Assembly: GCA_037720595.1 (NCBI GenBank)
Contig: JBBJLW010000003.1
Span: forward strand, 1-64,000
DNA from: Gaiellasilicea sp037720595
GTDB taxonomy: Bacteria; Actinomycetota; Thermoleophilia; Gaiellales; Gaiellaceae
Reading direction: 5' to 3'
Length of the DNA: 64,000 nucleotides
The notes under the pieces are model-generated. The model was not told the DNA's origin and searched no databases. It saw only the letters and a program-made list of their open reading frames with translations. Shown in pieces: positions 26,425 to 34,374 of this stretch; positions within the stretch are counted from its first letter, which is position 1, and the number at the start of each line of letters is the position of its first letter. The position numbers and the translations under genes were made by a program.

Positions 26425-27309
26425 CTATTCGAGCGCCAGCTCGCGACCGAGCCAGGCGAGCCGATCGTTTTTCGAGCGTTCGCCGAGCTCGTGACCCGCG
26501 TCGTACCAGCGGATCTCCTTCGGCTCGCTCGTCGCGGCGTAGAGCTGCTCCATCTCCTCGCGCGGGACCACCTCGTCGTCCTTCCCACCTTGGAGCAACA
26601 CCCGCGCTGGTGCGAGATGAGGGACGAAGTGGACGGTGTCGATCGGGCCGAAGAGCACCTCCCACTCCGCGTCGCCCGGGGTGCCGGAGGGATACGCCCG
26701 TCCGGCCATGAGAACGACCGCCCGGACCCGTGGATCGAGCGACGCCGCGAGCGCGGCGGGCTGTACGCCCATGCTGTAGCCGACGATTCCAATTCGCTCC
26801 GGCGAGACGCCGTAGCGCTGCACGAGCAGGTCGAAGCTGCGCACGAGATCCTTGACGTTGCGGATCATCAGCTCGCGCGTCACGTTCGGGGCGGCGCGGC
26901 CCGCCTGCACCTCCGGCTGCGAAGAGCGGCTGAACGGCGAGTCGATCGCGAGCACGACCGCGCCGCGCGAGGCGAGCGTCGCTGCCTCGTCGATGAAGTC
27001 GATTCGGGTGCCGCCTGCGCCGTGCATGAAGACGACGCCTGCCCGACCCTCGATTCGCTGCTTCGGCACGACGACGATGCCCGTGACGCGGTCGCCGTCA
27101 GGGCTCGTATACGACATTCCCTTGACGACGAACTCCTTCTGCCTCGATGTCTGTCCTTCGGATGAGTCGAACGGCGCCTCGCGGTCGAACTCGAAGAGGC
27201 GCGCAGACGCGGCCGCGAGCGGCTCGTCCTTCGCGGGGCCGCTGTTGCCGCCGCAAGCGCCGAGCAGGAGCAGCGGCAGGACGACGAGGAGAGCGAGAGC
27301 GCGACGCAC
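26425..27309 (-). CDS. lipoprotein alpha/beta hydrolase (dienelactone-hydrolase-like)
   Basis: A 294-residue membrane-anchored hydrolase. GTG start, then a lipoprotein signal with lipobox LLGAC near residue 19. The alpha/beta-hydrolase core shows GVVFMHGAGGTRIDF (oxyanion region), nucleophile GYSMG, acid GGKDDEV and catalytic DAGHEL. It may cleave esters or peptides outside the cytosol. Downstream, with 13 bases between, is E1alpha; whether they share a transcript is uncertain. Confidence 0.83.
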   Translation of the reverse strand: MRRALALLVVLPLLLLGACGGNSGPAKDEPLAAASARLFEFDREAPFDSSEGQTSRQKEFVVKGMSYTSPDGDRVTGIVVVPKQRIEGRAGVVFMHGAGGTRIDFIDEAATLASRGAVVLAIDSPFSRSSQPEVQAGRAAPNVTRELMIRNVKDLVRSFDLLVQRYGVSPERIGIVGYSMGVQPAALAASLDPRVRAVVLMAGRAYPSGTPGDAEWEVLFGPIDTVHFVPHLAPARVLLQGGKDDEVVPREEMEQLYAATSEPKEIRWYDAGHELGERSKNDRLAWLGRELALE

Positions 27310-27361
27310 AATCGCTGAGACGTACCGACCCGCGATCTTTCAGCGAACTGTTGTTCCGTGG

Positions 27362-28228
27362 CTACGAGAAGACGGTGACGGCGTCGCGCTCGGCGTCGAA
27401 CACGACCTCCGTCACGTCGCCGAGGTCCTCGCCGTCGACCTGAAGCGGCTGCGGCGTGCGACAAAGGACCTCGATCCGGTCGAGATCGTGGCCGTAGACG
27501 ACGTCGCGCGCGCCCTCCTGTCCGCGGCCACGGAGGGCGTAGGCGGCGAAGCGGGGCCAGGATCGCGCCTTCACCTCGCGCGGGGCGACCAGGTCGAGCC
27601 CGCCCTCGAAGCGCGCCTCGGGCGTGAGCCGGAGCGGCACCGGGCCGGCGTAGGTGTACGGATCGGCGTTGCCGACGAGCGCGAAGGCGGCGGGGCCGTA
27701 GCCGACGATCTCGAGCAGCGGCTCGAAGCGGCCGCGGTGCCGCGCGAGCGCGGCGATCGTCGTCCTCGCGAAGACGACGTCGCCGGGCCGGCGTCCGTGC
27801 TCGTCCCTTCCCCGCGCGTCCATCAGCCTGATCAGCTCGGCGTCGAGCCCGACTCCTGCACTGAATGCGAAGCGGCGGCCGTTCGCGCGTCCGAGCGAGA
27901 TGCGCCGCGTCCGGCCCAGCGCGATCGCGCGGGCGGCGGCCAGCGGGTCGCGCGGCAGGCCGAGAGCGCGCGGCAGCACGCTCGTGCCCCCGCCGGGGAC
28001 GAAGCCGACGGCGACACCCGGGCGGACACCGTTCAGGACCTCGTTGAAGCCGCCGTCGCCGGAGAAGACGACGACCGCATCGCTGTCGGCCTCGCGCGCC
28101 AGCTCGGTTGCATGGCCCGCGTGTGCGGTTCGCAGAGTCTGAACTGGCACAAGCACCTGCTCGATCTCTGTGACGAGCTCGTCCGTGACCCGGCTGGCGA
28201 ACGGATTGACGATGAGGACGCTCCGCAC
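27362..28228 (-). CDS. diacylglycerol/lipid kinase family protein
   Basis: A 288-residue cytosolic kinase of the DagK/YegS group, GTG start. Landmarks are VLIVNPFAS, the nucleotide loop VVFSGDGGFNEVLNG, GFVPGGGTSVLPRALG and, near the C-terminus, PLQVDGEDLGDV, the family's conserved Asp-containing closing motif. It probably phosphorylates diacylglycerol or a related lipid alcohol using ATP. Length fits the family. Confidence 0.9.
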   Translation of the reverse strand: MRSVLIVNPFASRVTDELVTEIEQVLVPVQTLRTAHAGHATELAREADSDAVVVFSGDGGFNEVLNGVRPGVAVGFVPGGGTSVLPRALGLPRDPLAAARAIALGRTRRISLGRANGRRFAFSAGVGLDAELIRLMDARGRDEHGRRPGDVVFARTTIAALARHRGRFEPLLEIVGYGPAAFALVGNADPYTYAGPVPLRLTPEARFEGGLDLVAPREVKARSWPRFAAYALRGRGQEGARDVVYGHDLDRIEVLCRTPQPLQVDGEDLGDVTEVVFDAERDAVTVFS

Positions 28229-28248
28229 GGCACGAGCCTAGTTCTCCG

Positions 28249-28584
28249 CTACCGGTCGAGCGCGACGCCGAGGACGAAGAGGAGGATTCCGGCGAAGACG
28301 AACACCGCCGACGTCGAGACCTTCGGCCCCCGGTACGACTCGTCCTGGCGACCCATGAGCGGCCCGACGATCATCCGCGCCTCCTGGCCGACGGCACGAT
28401 CCCGGGAAGGCGACCCGCCGCTCGCCCCAAGGAGCACGTAGATGCAGCCGAGCGACCAGACTGCGATCCTGAAGCTCCGGCCGAGCTCGCCGTCCACCGC
28501 GAAGCCGATCGCTGCTGCGATCGCGAACCCGACCGCCGTGGCGATCGCGACGCGGCGGAGCAGGAGGACGATCGCGCCGATCAA
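28249..28584 (-). CDS. small membrane protein downstream of TetR regulator
   Basis: A 111-residue protein with three hydrophobic helices (VLLLRRVAIATAVGFAIAAAIGFAV, FRIAVWSLGCIYVLLGASG, TSAVFVFAGILLFVLGVAL). The frame starts at TTG 28582-28584 in a TTGA overlap with the regulator stop, implying coupled translation. I do not recognise the family. It could be a small membrane partner of the tetR-paa region or simply co-transcribed. Confidence 0.6.
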   Translation of the reverse strand: MIGAIVLLLRRVAIATAVGFAIAAAIGFAVDGELGRSFRIAVWSLGCIYVLLGASGGSPSRDRAVGQEARMIVGPLMGRQDESYRGPKVSTSAVFVFAGILLFVLGVALDR

Positions 28585-29177
28585 CGACTCGCGTACCCGC
28601 GGATCCCCTCGACGAGGATCGCGGTGAAACGGTCGGCGAGCTCGTCGGTGTCGCGGCCGGGATCGAGCCAGGTGTAGGCCCAGTTCGCCGCTGAGAGCGC
28701 GAGCAGCGCTGCGGCCGAGTCGTCGAGATCGGAACGAAGCTCGCCGCGATCGCGGCCCTCCCGGAAGAGGGCGCGCAGTCGCTCCTCGTAGCGACGGCGC
28801 TCGGCAACGATCTCGTCGCGCCGGGATCCTTCGAGGTAGCGCCATTCGCGGATGAACACGGTGGCGACGTCGAGTTGCTCGGCGACGACGCGCAGGTGGG
28901 CGCGCAGGGCGAGCCGGATCTTCTGGCCGGCGGGCAGCTCGTCAGGGATCGCGTCGAGCCCCGCGTGGAACGCAACCGCGCCCTCGCGCATCGCCTCGTA
29001 GAGGAGCTCCTGCTTCGACACGGTCAGCGAGTAGAGCGATCCCTTCTGAACGCCCATCGCGGCGGCGAGCTCGCCCATCGACGTGCCGTGATAGCCCTTC
29101 TGCGCGAAGAGCCGGGCGGCCTGGCGGGTCAGCTCGAGACCTCGCGCGGTTGGCGGGCGTGTGGCGATACACTCAAT
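28581..29177 (-). CDS. TetR family regulator, probable PaaR-type repressor (start unresolved)
   Basis: About 198 residues. The N-terminal helix-turn-helix is typical: LELTRQAARLFAQKGYHGTSMGELAAAMGVQKGSLYSL, followed by an all-helical ligand domain (IREWRYLEGSRRDEI, WAYTWLDPGRDTDEL). The frame has no ATG, GTG, TTG or CTG between the operator and the HTH; ATT 29175-29177 (or ATC 29166-29168) are the only near-standard codons, so the start is marked tentatively at the ATT. It is divergent from paaABCD across a short spacer with a perfect palindrome, which fits repression of the paa operon relieved by phenylacetyl-CoA, as in known TetR-type PaaR proteins; the ligand is inferred. Confidence 0.82.
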   Translation of the reverse strand: MECIATRPPTARGLELTRQAARLFAQKGYHGTSMGELAAAMGVQKGSLYSLTVSKQELLYEAMREGAVAFHAGLDAIPDELPAGQKIRLALRAHLRVVAEQLDVATVFIREWRYLEGSRRDEIVAERRRYEERLRALFREGRDRGELRSDLDDSAAALLALSAANWAYTWLDPGRDTDELADRFTAILVEGIRGYASR

Positions 29178-29178
29178 G

Positions 29179-29192
29179 CTAACGACCGTTAG
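29179..29192. promoter_or_regulatory. palindromic operator between tetR and paaA
   Basis: CTAACGACCGTTAG: two 6-bp arms (CTAACG/CGTTAG) with a 2-bp centre, between the divergent regulator and paaA. It resembles the CTNACCG...CGGTNAG type of half-sites described for TetR-type PaaR. A -10-like TACACT lies just before it (29168-29173), so a bound repressor would cover the start of paa transcription. Confidence 0.7.
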
Positions 29193-29205
29193 GTAGGGAG
29201 GCCCG

Positions 29206-30108
29206 ATGTCAGACGTGCGCACCGCCGAATTCCTCGAGTTCGTCCAGGCCGGAGGGCAGGTCGAGACGGACGACTGGATGCCCGAGGAGTACCGGAAGCG
29301 GCTGATCAAGTTCATCGAGATGCACGGCAACTCCGAGCTGATGGGAGTCCTCCCCGAGCGCGACTGGATCCTGCGGGCACCGACGCTGCAGCGGAAGCTG
29401 GCGCTGACGGCGAAGATCCAAGACGAGGTCGGCCATTGCCAGCTGATCTACCGCGTCGTCGAGGATCTCGGCAAGCCGCGCGCGCAGTGCCTCGACGACC
29501 TGATCTCCGGCAAGTCGAAGTTCCACAACGTCTTCCACTACCCGACGAAGAGCTGGGGCGATGTCGGCGTGATCGCCTGGCTCGTCGACGCAGCCGCGAT
29601 CATCAGCCAGAAGGCGCTCCTCAAGTGCTCGTATGCGCCGTACGCACGGGTGATGAAGAAGGTCTGCTGGGAGGAGTCGTTCCACATCCTCCACGGCCGC
29701 GACACCGTGCTCGCGATGGTGACGGGCACTCCGGAGCAGTTCGAGCTCGTGCAGGAGGCGGTCACCCGCTGGTGGGAGCCGCTGATGCACTTCCACGGCA
29801 CGCCGATCCCCGCCGAGGAGGATCCGATGGTGCACTGGCGGATCAAGAGCCAGGGGAACGAGGACGCGCGGCAGCAGTTCCTCGACGGGTACGTGCCGCA
29901 GATCCTCGAGCTCGGGCTCGAGCTCCCCGACCCGAACCTGCGCAAGAACGACGAGGGCGTCTGGGAGTACACCGAGCCCGACTGGGAGAAGCTGACCGCC
30001 GTCGTCACGGGGCACGGCCCGGCCTCGCAGGAGCGGCTCGCGTTCCGTCGGCTCTCGCGCGCCGACGTGGACTGGGTCGCAAAGGCGATGCTGCCGGAGG
30101 CTGCCTGA
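29206..30108 (+). CDS. paaA: 1,2-phenylacetyl-CoA epoxidase, catalytic subunit PaaA
   Basis: A 300-residue diiron monooxygenase subunit that epoxidises the ring of phenylacetyl-CoA. Diiron ligands are visible in KIQDEVGHCQL and CWEESFHILHG, and the family pattern PEEYRKRLIKFIEMHGNSE starts the fold. The ATG is 13 bases after the operator, with AGGGAGG as ribosome site. It heads paaABCD. Confidence 0.96.
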   Translation: MSDVRTAEFLEFVQAGGQVETDDWMPEEYRKRLIKFIEMHGNSELMGVLPERDWILRAPTLQRKLALTAKIQDEVGHCQLIYRVVEDLGKPRAQCLDDLISGKSKFHNVFHYPTKSWGDVGVIAWLVDAAAIISQKALLKCSYAPYARVMKKVCWEESFHILHGRDTVLAMVTGTPEQFELVQEAVTRWWEPLMHFHGTPIPAEEDPMVHWRIKSQGNEDARQQFLDGYVPQILELGLELPDPNLRKNDEGVWEYTEPDWEKLTAVVTGHGPASQERLAFRRLSRADVDWVAKAMLPEAA

Positions 30109-30387
30109 GTGATCTACGAGGTCTTCCGGCAGGAGCGGAAGGGCCAGCCGTTCGTCCACGGAGGCTCGTTCCACGCGCCCGACCAGGCGTTCGCCGACGC
30201 CTACGCGCGTGAGTTCTACGCCCGCCGGCAGGAGTCGGTCGCGCTCTGGGTCGTGCCGCGCGAGCAGATCATGGAGATCGACGATTTCCCGGACGAGTTC
30301 GACCTCAAGTACCGCCGCGTCGACGGGTATTCGATCAAGGCTCGGCTGAAGGAGGCGCGTGAGCGCGCCGGAACGCTCGAGAGCTGA
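30109..30387 (+). CDS. paaB: 1,2-phenylacetyl-CoA epoxidase subunit PaaB
   Basis: A 92-residue subunit that bridges PaaA-PaaC dimers in the epoxidase complex. GTG 30109 starts immediately after the paaA TGA. Motifs typical of PaaB: YEVFRQERKGQPFVHGGS, DAYAREFYARRQESV and WVVPREQI. The protein is slightly short but complete. Confidence 0.93.
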   Translation: MIYEVFRQERKGQPFVHGGSFHAPDQAFADAYAREFYARRQESVALWVVPREQIMEIDDFPDEFDLKYRRVDGYSIKARLKEARERAGTLES

Positions 30388-31042
30388 GCTCCTCCTCGAG
30401 CTCGCCGACGACGAGCTGATCCTCGGCTGGCGCGACTCGGAGTGGACGGGGATCGCGCCCTTCCTCGAGGAGGACGTCGCCTTCTCCTCGATCGCCCAGA
30501 ACGAGATCGGCCACGCGCGTGCGCTCTACGAGCTCGCGGCACGCGACCTCGGCACGGATGCCGACGCACTCGCCTTCGACCGGCGGCCCGAGGAGTACCG
30601 CTGCGCGCCGCTCGTGCAGTTGCGGCGGCTCGAGTGGGCGCGCACGATCGCGCGGCATTGGCTCTACGAGACGGCCGACGCAGTCAGGATCGAGGCGCTG
30701 AAGAGTTCTGACGACGCCGAAGTGGCCGGGCTCGCCGGCAAGATCGAGCGCGAGGAGATCTACCACCGGCTCCACGCGGAGATGTGGATCGAGCGACTGC
30801 TCGCCGCCTCCGAGGGCCGGACGCGGCTGGAAGAAGCGGTGCTCGAGCTCTGGCCCTATGCGCTCGGCGTGCTCGAAGGCGACCTGCGCGAGAGCTTCGC
30901 CGACCGCGTGCGCGAGCGGCTCCCATTCGGACTGCCCGAGGTGGAAGCGATCCCGCGCGACCGCCACGAGGCCGAGCTCGAGGAGCTGCTCCAGGAGATG
31001 ACGATCGTGCGCCGCTCGGCTCCGGTGGGAGCCCAGTGGTAA
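30359..31042 (+). CDS. paaC: 1,2-phenylacetyl-CoA epoxidase subunit PaaC
   Basis: A 227-residue non-catalytic ferritin-like partner of PaaA. GTG 30359 overlaps paaB by 29 bases. Family motifs include LADDELILGWRDSEWTG, IAQNEIGHARALYEL, IEREEIYHRLHAEMW. It retains some diiron-like residues but is known to play a structural role. Confidence 0.93.
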   Translation: MSAPERSRAELLLELADDELILGWRDSEWTGIAPFLEEDVAFSSIAQNEIGHARALYELAARDLGTDADALAFDRRPEEYRCAPLVQLRRLEWARTIARHWLYETADAVRIEALKSSDDAEVAGLAGKIEREEIYHRLHAEMWIERLLAASEGRTRLEEAVLELWPYALGVLEGDLRESFADRVRERLPFGLPEVEAIPRDRHEAELEELLQEMTIVRRSAPVGAQW

Positions 31043-31521
31043 CCGCGCAAGCGGTCTGGGAGGCGCTCGCTGAGATCCCGGATCCCGAGATCCCCGTGAT
31101 CTCGCTCGTCGACCTCGGCGTCGTCAAGAGCGTCGAGATCGAGGGTGAGCACGTGCGCGTCGAGTTCACGCCGACGTTCATGGGCTGTCCTGCGCTCGAG
31201 GCGATGAAGGGCCAGATGGAGGCCGCGATTGCGGGCCTGGGAGCCGAGCCGCGCGTCGACGTCGTGCTGGACGACTCCTGGTCGACCGACCGGATCACCG
31301 CCGAGGGCCGCGAGAAGCTTCGCGTGGCAGGCTTCGCCCCGCCCACGCCGCGCGCGGCCGGTCCGGCGACGCTCGTCCAGCTTCGGTCGAAGGCATTCCG
31401 CTGTCCCTACTGCAACTCGACCGAGACGCGCCTCGACAACATCTTCGGCCCCACCCCGTGCCGCTCGGTCCGCTACTGCGAGAGCTGCAGGCAGCCTTTC
31501 GAGCAGTTCAAGACGATCTAG
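31036..31521 (+). CDS. paaD: phenylacetate degradation protein PaaD (iron-sulfur assembly-like)
   Basis: A 161-residue MIP18-type protein thought to help assemble the epoxidase system's iron-sulfur centre. GTG 31036 overlaps paaC by 7 bases. It begins with a DUF59 domain (LAEIPDPEIPVISLVDLGVV, FTPTFMGCPA) and ends with a zinc-ribbon-like cysteine set: CPYCNSTE and YCESC. No paaE reductase gene follows, so electrons must come from a protein encoded elsewhere. Confidence 0.93.
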   Translation: MVTAQAVWEALAEIPDPEIPVISLVDLGVVKSVEIEGEHVRVEFTPTFMGCPALEAMKGQMEAAIAGLGAEPRVDVVLDDSWSTDRITAEGREKLRVAGFAPPTPRAAGPATLVQLRSKAFRCPYCNSTETRLDNIFGPTPCRSVRYCESCRQPFEQFKTI

Positions 31522-31723
31522 GAGCGGGGGGATTTGAGTGAGCCGTTTCCAATTCAATGAAGCAGTTAGGTAAACGCTTTCAGCAGGTCCGACGACGGTT
31601 CAACTGTTCTGCGAGGACACAACCGCGCCCGTAAAATGCGAAAAAGTGGCGGCTTGTACCAAGCGGTGCCGGCTCAAAAAAAGCCTTCGTTTCTATAGAC
31701 CACTGAAAAGAGAGGAGCGAAGG
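31522..31723. other. 202-bp AT-richer gap after paaD
   Basis: No gene is visible. The stretch has A-runs (for example CTCAAAAAAAGCC) and is less GC-rich than its flanks. A short hairpin with 5-bp arms (GCTTG/CAAGC around TAC) is followed some ten bases later by A-runs, not T-runs, so it is not a convincing terminator for the paa operon. It may be the edge of acquired DNA next to the alpha/beta-hydrolase gene. Confidence 0.5.
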
Positions 31724-32425
31724 TCAAGGAGCGCCCCAGAAGGGCTGATCGCTTCCCCACCGGACGTCGTTCGGGGCCTGCTCACGCGGCAGTGACAGGA
31801 AAGCATCGAGCGAAGCGTTGAATGCCTGGGGGTTATCGACGTTGGCGATATGACCCGCGTCCGGGACGATCTCGAAACGCGCGTTCGGAAGGAGTTTCGC
31901 AAGGGAGCGAGACAACGAGAGGTTCACCCGATCGCCTTCGCCGCAGAGGACGAGTGTTTGCGTCTCGAGGCACCGTGCCGGCTCGCGCATGTCGAAGCGA
32001 GCGCCTTCGCGCATCGGCCCGGCGAGTTCGTGGGGAGCGCGCGGTACGACCCTCACGAGCACGCTCATGACGTGCTGAAACGCCCGAAGGTGAGGCGGGA
32101 GCCACGCGAACCCCGCCGTCAAAATCAGCCGCGACACGCGTTCGGGCCGTTCGATCGCGTAGCGCAGCGCCACGAGGCTCCCCCAGGAGAGTCCGCAGAG
32201 GTCTGCGCAGGGGAGCCCCATAGCGTCGAGCTCGAATGTTGCCCGTTCTAGCGACGGCCCAACGGGCGGTGCGAACACTTCCCTGCTCGACACGAATCTT
32301 TCAACCTGAGGTCGCCACGCTTCCGCGCCACTGCCGATCCCGTGGAGGAAGACGAGAGGCGGAACGTCCATCACCTCCAGCCGACCATACTCGCAACGAG
32401 CCCCTGGACCCGGGTCTGCGCTCAT
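31724..32425 (-). CDS. alpha/beta hydrolase
   Basis: A 233-residue cytosolic hydrolase from ATG 32423-32425. Landmarks: oxyanion loop LVFLHGIGSG, nucleophile GLSWGS, acid in VLCGEGDRVN and catalytic VPDAGHIANVDNP. The substrate is unknown; neighbours in phenylacetate and acyl-CoA metabolism make a role in ring-cleavage or thioester handling possible. Its codon use looks less GC-biased than its neighbours', and an AT-richer gap lies downstream, hinting at transfer. Divergent from the acyl-CoA dehydrogenase gene. Confidence 0.82.
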   Translation of the reverse strand: MSADPGPGARCEYGRLEVMDVPPLVFLHGIGSGAEAWRPQVERFVSSREVFAPPVGPSLERATFELDAMGLPCADLCGLSWGSLVALRYAIERPERVSRLILTAGFAWLPPHLRAFQHVMSVLVRVVPRAPHELAGPMREGARFDMREPARCLETQTLVLCGEGDRVNLSLSRSLAKLLPNARFEIVPDAGHIANVDNPQAFNASLDAFLSLPREQAPNDVRWGSDQPFWGAP

Positions 32426-32498
32426 GCGGACCCTGCAGCCTCCGCTCGCACTGGCGCTTCGCGACGCTCGCTTTGCCGGATCTCGCGACAATGGCCCG

Positions 32499-34061
32499 AT
32501 GGCGATCGTTAGCAGCTCGGCGGCCAACCAGCCGCCGCCGCTCGTCGACTACGACCTGTTCGCCCAGGACCCGCCGCTTGTCGAGGCGCTGCGGCGCGAG
32601 GGCGGAGGCGTCTACGAGGAACGGGTCGGCGCGTTCGGCCAGGTGCTCGGCGGCGAGCCGCTCGAGTGGGGCCGGCTTGCGAACGAGCACTCGCCGCAGC
32701 TCCGCACGCACGACCGCTACGGCGAGCGGATCGACGAGATCGAGTTTCACCCGGCCTGGCATTCGCTCCTGCGACTCGGTCTCGAGGCGCAGGTGCAGTC
32801 GCTGCCGTGGGTGGACGAGAGGTCCGGCGCGCACGTCGCCCGGGCAGCGCTGTTCATGCTGCTCGGCCAGGTCGAAGCCGGCGTGGGCTGTCCGCTTTCG
32901 ATGACATTCGCCTCGGTGCCCGCCTTGCGCGTCCAGCTCGATCTCGCTGAGGAATGGATCCCGAGGCTGACGAGCGGCGACGCGCTCTGCGGCATGGCGA
33001 TGACCGAGCGGCAGGGTGGCTCCGACGTCCGCGCAAACGAGACGACCGCACGGCGCAGCGGCGAGACCTGGGAGCTCGACGGAAACAAGTGGTTCTGCTC
33101 GGCGCCCATGTCCGACGTCTTCCTCGTGCTCGCGCAGGCTCCGGGCGGGCTCTCCTGCTTCCTGGTCGAGCGCCCGCAGCCTGGGTTCCGGATCGAACGG
33201 TTGAAGGACAAGCTCGGGAACCGCTCGAACGCATCTGCCGAGATCCGGCTGGAGGGCGCCGAGGCTCGACTCGTCGGCGAGGAGGGCCTCGGGATCCGGA
33301 CGATCATCGAGATGGTCGTGCACACGCGGCTCGATTGCGTGCTCGGCTCCACGGCGCTGATGCGTCGCGCGGTCGCGGAGGCCACCCACCACGCCGCGCA
33401 CCGCGCCGCTTTCGGCCGCCTGCTCGTGGATCAGCCGCTGATGGCGAACGTGCTCGCCGATCTCTGCGTCGAGTCGGAGGCGGCCACGCTGACGGCGCTC
33501 AGGCTCGGGCGCGCCTTCGACGAGGGCGACCACGCATTCCGCCGGCTCGCGACCGCGGTCGCCAAGTTCTGGATCTGCAAGCGAACGCCGCCGCTCGTCG
33601 CCGAGGCGCTCGAGTGCCTGGGCGGGAACGGCTACGTCGAGGAGTCCCAGCTGCCGCGGCTCTTCCGCGAGAGCCCGCTGAACTCGATCTGGGAGGGCGC
33701 CGGCAACGTGAACGCGCTCGATGTCCTCCGGGCCGTCGGCCGCGAGCCCGAGTCGGTCGCCGCCTTCCTCACGGAGGTGGAGCTCGCCGCCGGCGCCGAC
33801 GCCCGGCTCGATCGGGCGATCGTGGAGCTGAAGGACGAGCTCGCCGACACGGACGAGGTCGAGCTGCGTGCACGTCGTCTCGTCGAGCGGCTTGCGCTCG
33901 CGCTTCAGGGCTCTCTGCTCGTTCGCTACAGCGACCCCGCGGTCGCGGACGCCTTCTGCGCCTCGCGGCTCGGCGGCGGAGGCGGCGTCTTCGGGACGCT
34001 CCCGCGCGGCCTCGAGCTCGGCGCGATCGTCGAGCGGCACCGGCCCCAGCTCGGCGGCTAG
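32499..34061 (+). CDS. AidB-like acyl-CoA dehydrogenase family protein
   Basis: A 520-residue flavoprotein of the AidB/ACAD long-form group. Typical pieces: the N-terminal extension, GCPLSMTFASVPALR, the FAD-contacting AMTERQGGSDVRAN, WELDGNKWFCSAPMSDVFLVLA and LGGNGYVEESQLPRLFRESPLNSIWEGAGNVNALDVLRA (the AidB-like C-terminal run, with catalytic Glu-Ala-Gly-Asn context). It may dehydrogenate a branched or aromatic acyl-CoA, or act in alkylation response like AidB. The ATG at 32499 avoids overlap with the divergent promoter region. The selenoprotein gene follows after 9 bases and may be co-transcribed. Confidence 0.87.
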   Translation: MAIVSSSAANQPPPLVDYDLFAQDPPLVEALRREGGGVYEERVGAFGQVLGGEPLEWGRLANEHSPQLRTHDRYGERIDEIEFHPAWHSLLRLGLEAQVQSLPWVDERSGAHVARAALFMLLGQVEAGVGCPLSMTFASVPALRVQLDLAEEWIPRLTSGDALCGMAMTERQGGSDVRANETTARRSGETWELDGNKWFCSAPMSDVFLVLAQAPGGLSCFLVERPQPGFRIERLKDKLGNRSNASAEIRLEGAEARLVGEEGLGIRTIIEMVVHTRLDCVLGSTALMRRAVAEATHHAAHRAAFGRLLVDQPLMANVLADLCVESEAATLTALRLGRAFDEGDHAFRRLATAVAKFWICKRTPPLVAEALECLGGNGYVEESQLPRLFRESPLNSIWEGAGNVNALDVLRAVGREPESVAAFLTEVELAAGADARLDRAIVELKDELADTDEVELRARRLVERLALALQGSLLVRYSDPAVADAFCASRLGGGGGVFGTLPRGLELGAIVERHRPQLGG

Positions 34062-34070
34062 GGTGCGGAC

Positions 34071-34292
34071 ATGGCCGTCGAGATCCTCTACTGCCCCACC
34101 TGAAGCAGCTACGACGTCAGGGCCGCGAGTCTCGCGGCCGACCTGAGCGAGAATGGGTTCGACGCCTCGATCGTCGAGGGCGAGAAGAGCCAGTACGACG
34201 TCCTCTCCGACGGCGAGCTCGTCTTCTCGAAGCAGGAGACCGGCCGTTTCCCCGAGCACGACGAGATCCTCGCCGCGCTGCGAACGACGTAG
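34071..34292 (+). CDS. Rdx-family selenoprotein (SelW/SelT-like) with in-frame UGA
   Basis: Read past the TGA at 34101-34103, ATG 34071 to TAG 34292 encodes 73 residues: residues 5-11 are I-L-Y-C-P-T-U, the CxxU redox motif of Rdx proteins, and the rest continues in the same frame with the family ending DGELVFSKQETGRFPEHDEIL. The TGA therefore most likely encodes selenocysteine (residue 11). A strong stem-loop right after it (34121-34139) looks like a bacterial SECIS. Rdx proteins are thioredoxin-like oxidoreductases with a CxxC or CxxU site. A gene caller that stops at TGA would miss it. It follows the AidB-like gene by 9 bases. The selA/B/C/D genes are needed elsewhere and are not in the window. 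Confidence 0.85.
34121..34139 (+). promoter_or_regulatory. candidate bacterial SECIS stem-loop
   Basis: An 8-bp perfect stem (GGCCGCGA/TCGCGGCC) with apical loop GTC, extendable outward by TCAG/CTGA with a small bulge. The loop starts 26 bases after the UGA, within the spacing seen for bacterial SECIS elements, and begins with G as their loops do (E. coli fdhF has a GUCU-containing loop). It lies inside the coding sequence, as expected for bacteria, where SelB reads it. Confidence 0.75.
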
Positions 34293-34374
34293 AGTTCGGC
34301 GCGGTTCCGGTGGTCTCGCCACCACCGGAGCCAATCTTGTTGTAGTTCGCTCTTCTCCAGGTAGGGTCGCGAAC

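Noticed and set aside
28942..29172. A GTG-started alternative frame for the TetR gene region
   Set aside because: It gives an Arg-rich, domain-less product; the HTH lies in the other frame.
31640..31690. A possible terminator after paaD
   Set aside because: A 5-bp hairpin is present, but the following run is A-rich on the plus strand and there is no T-run after a stem on either strand.
34101..34103. TGA read as a true stop, making 34071-34292 a pseudogene
   Set aside because: The frame stays coding for 62 codons with the family ending, the TGA sits exactly at the CxxU position and a stem-loop follows; selenocysteine is the simpler reading.
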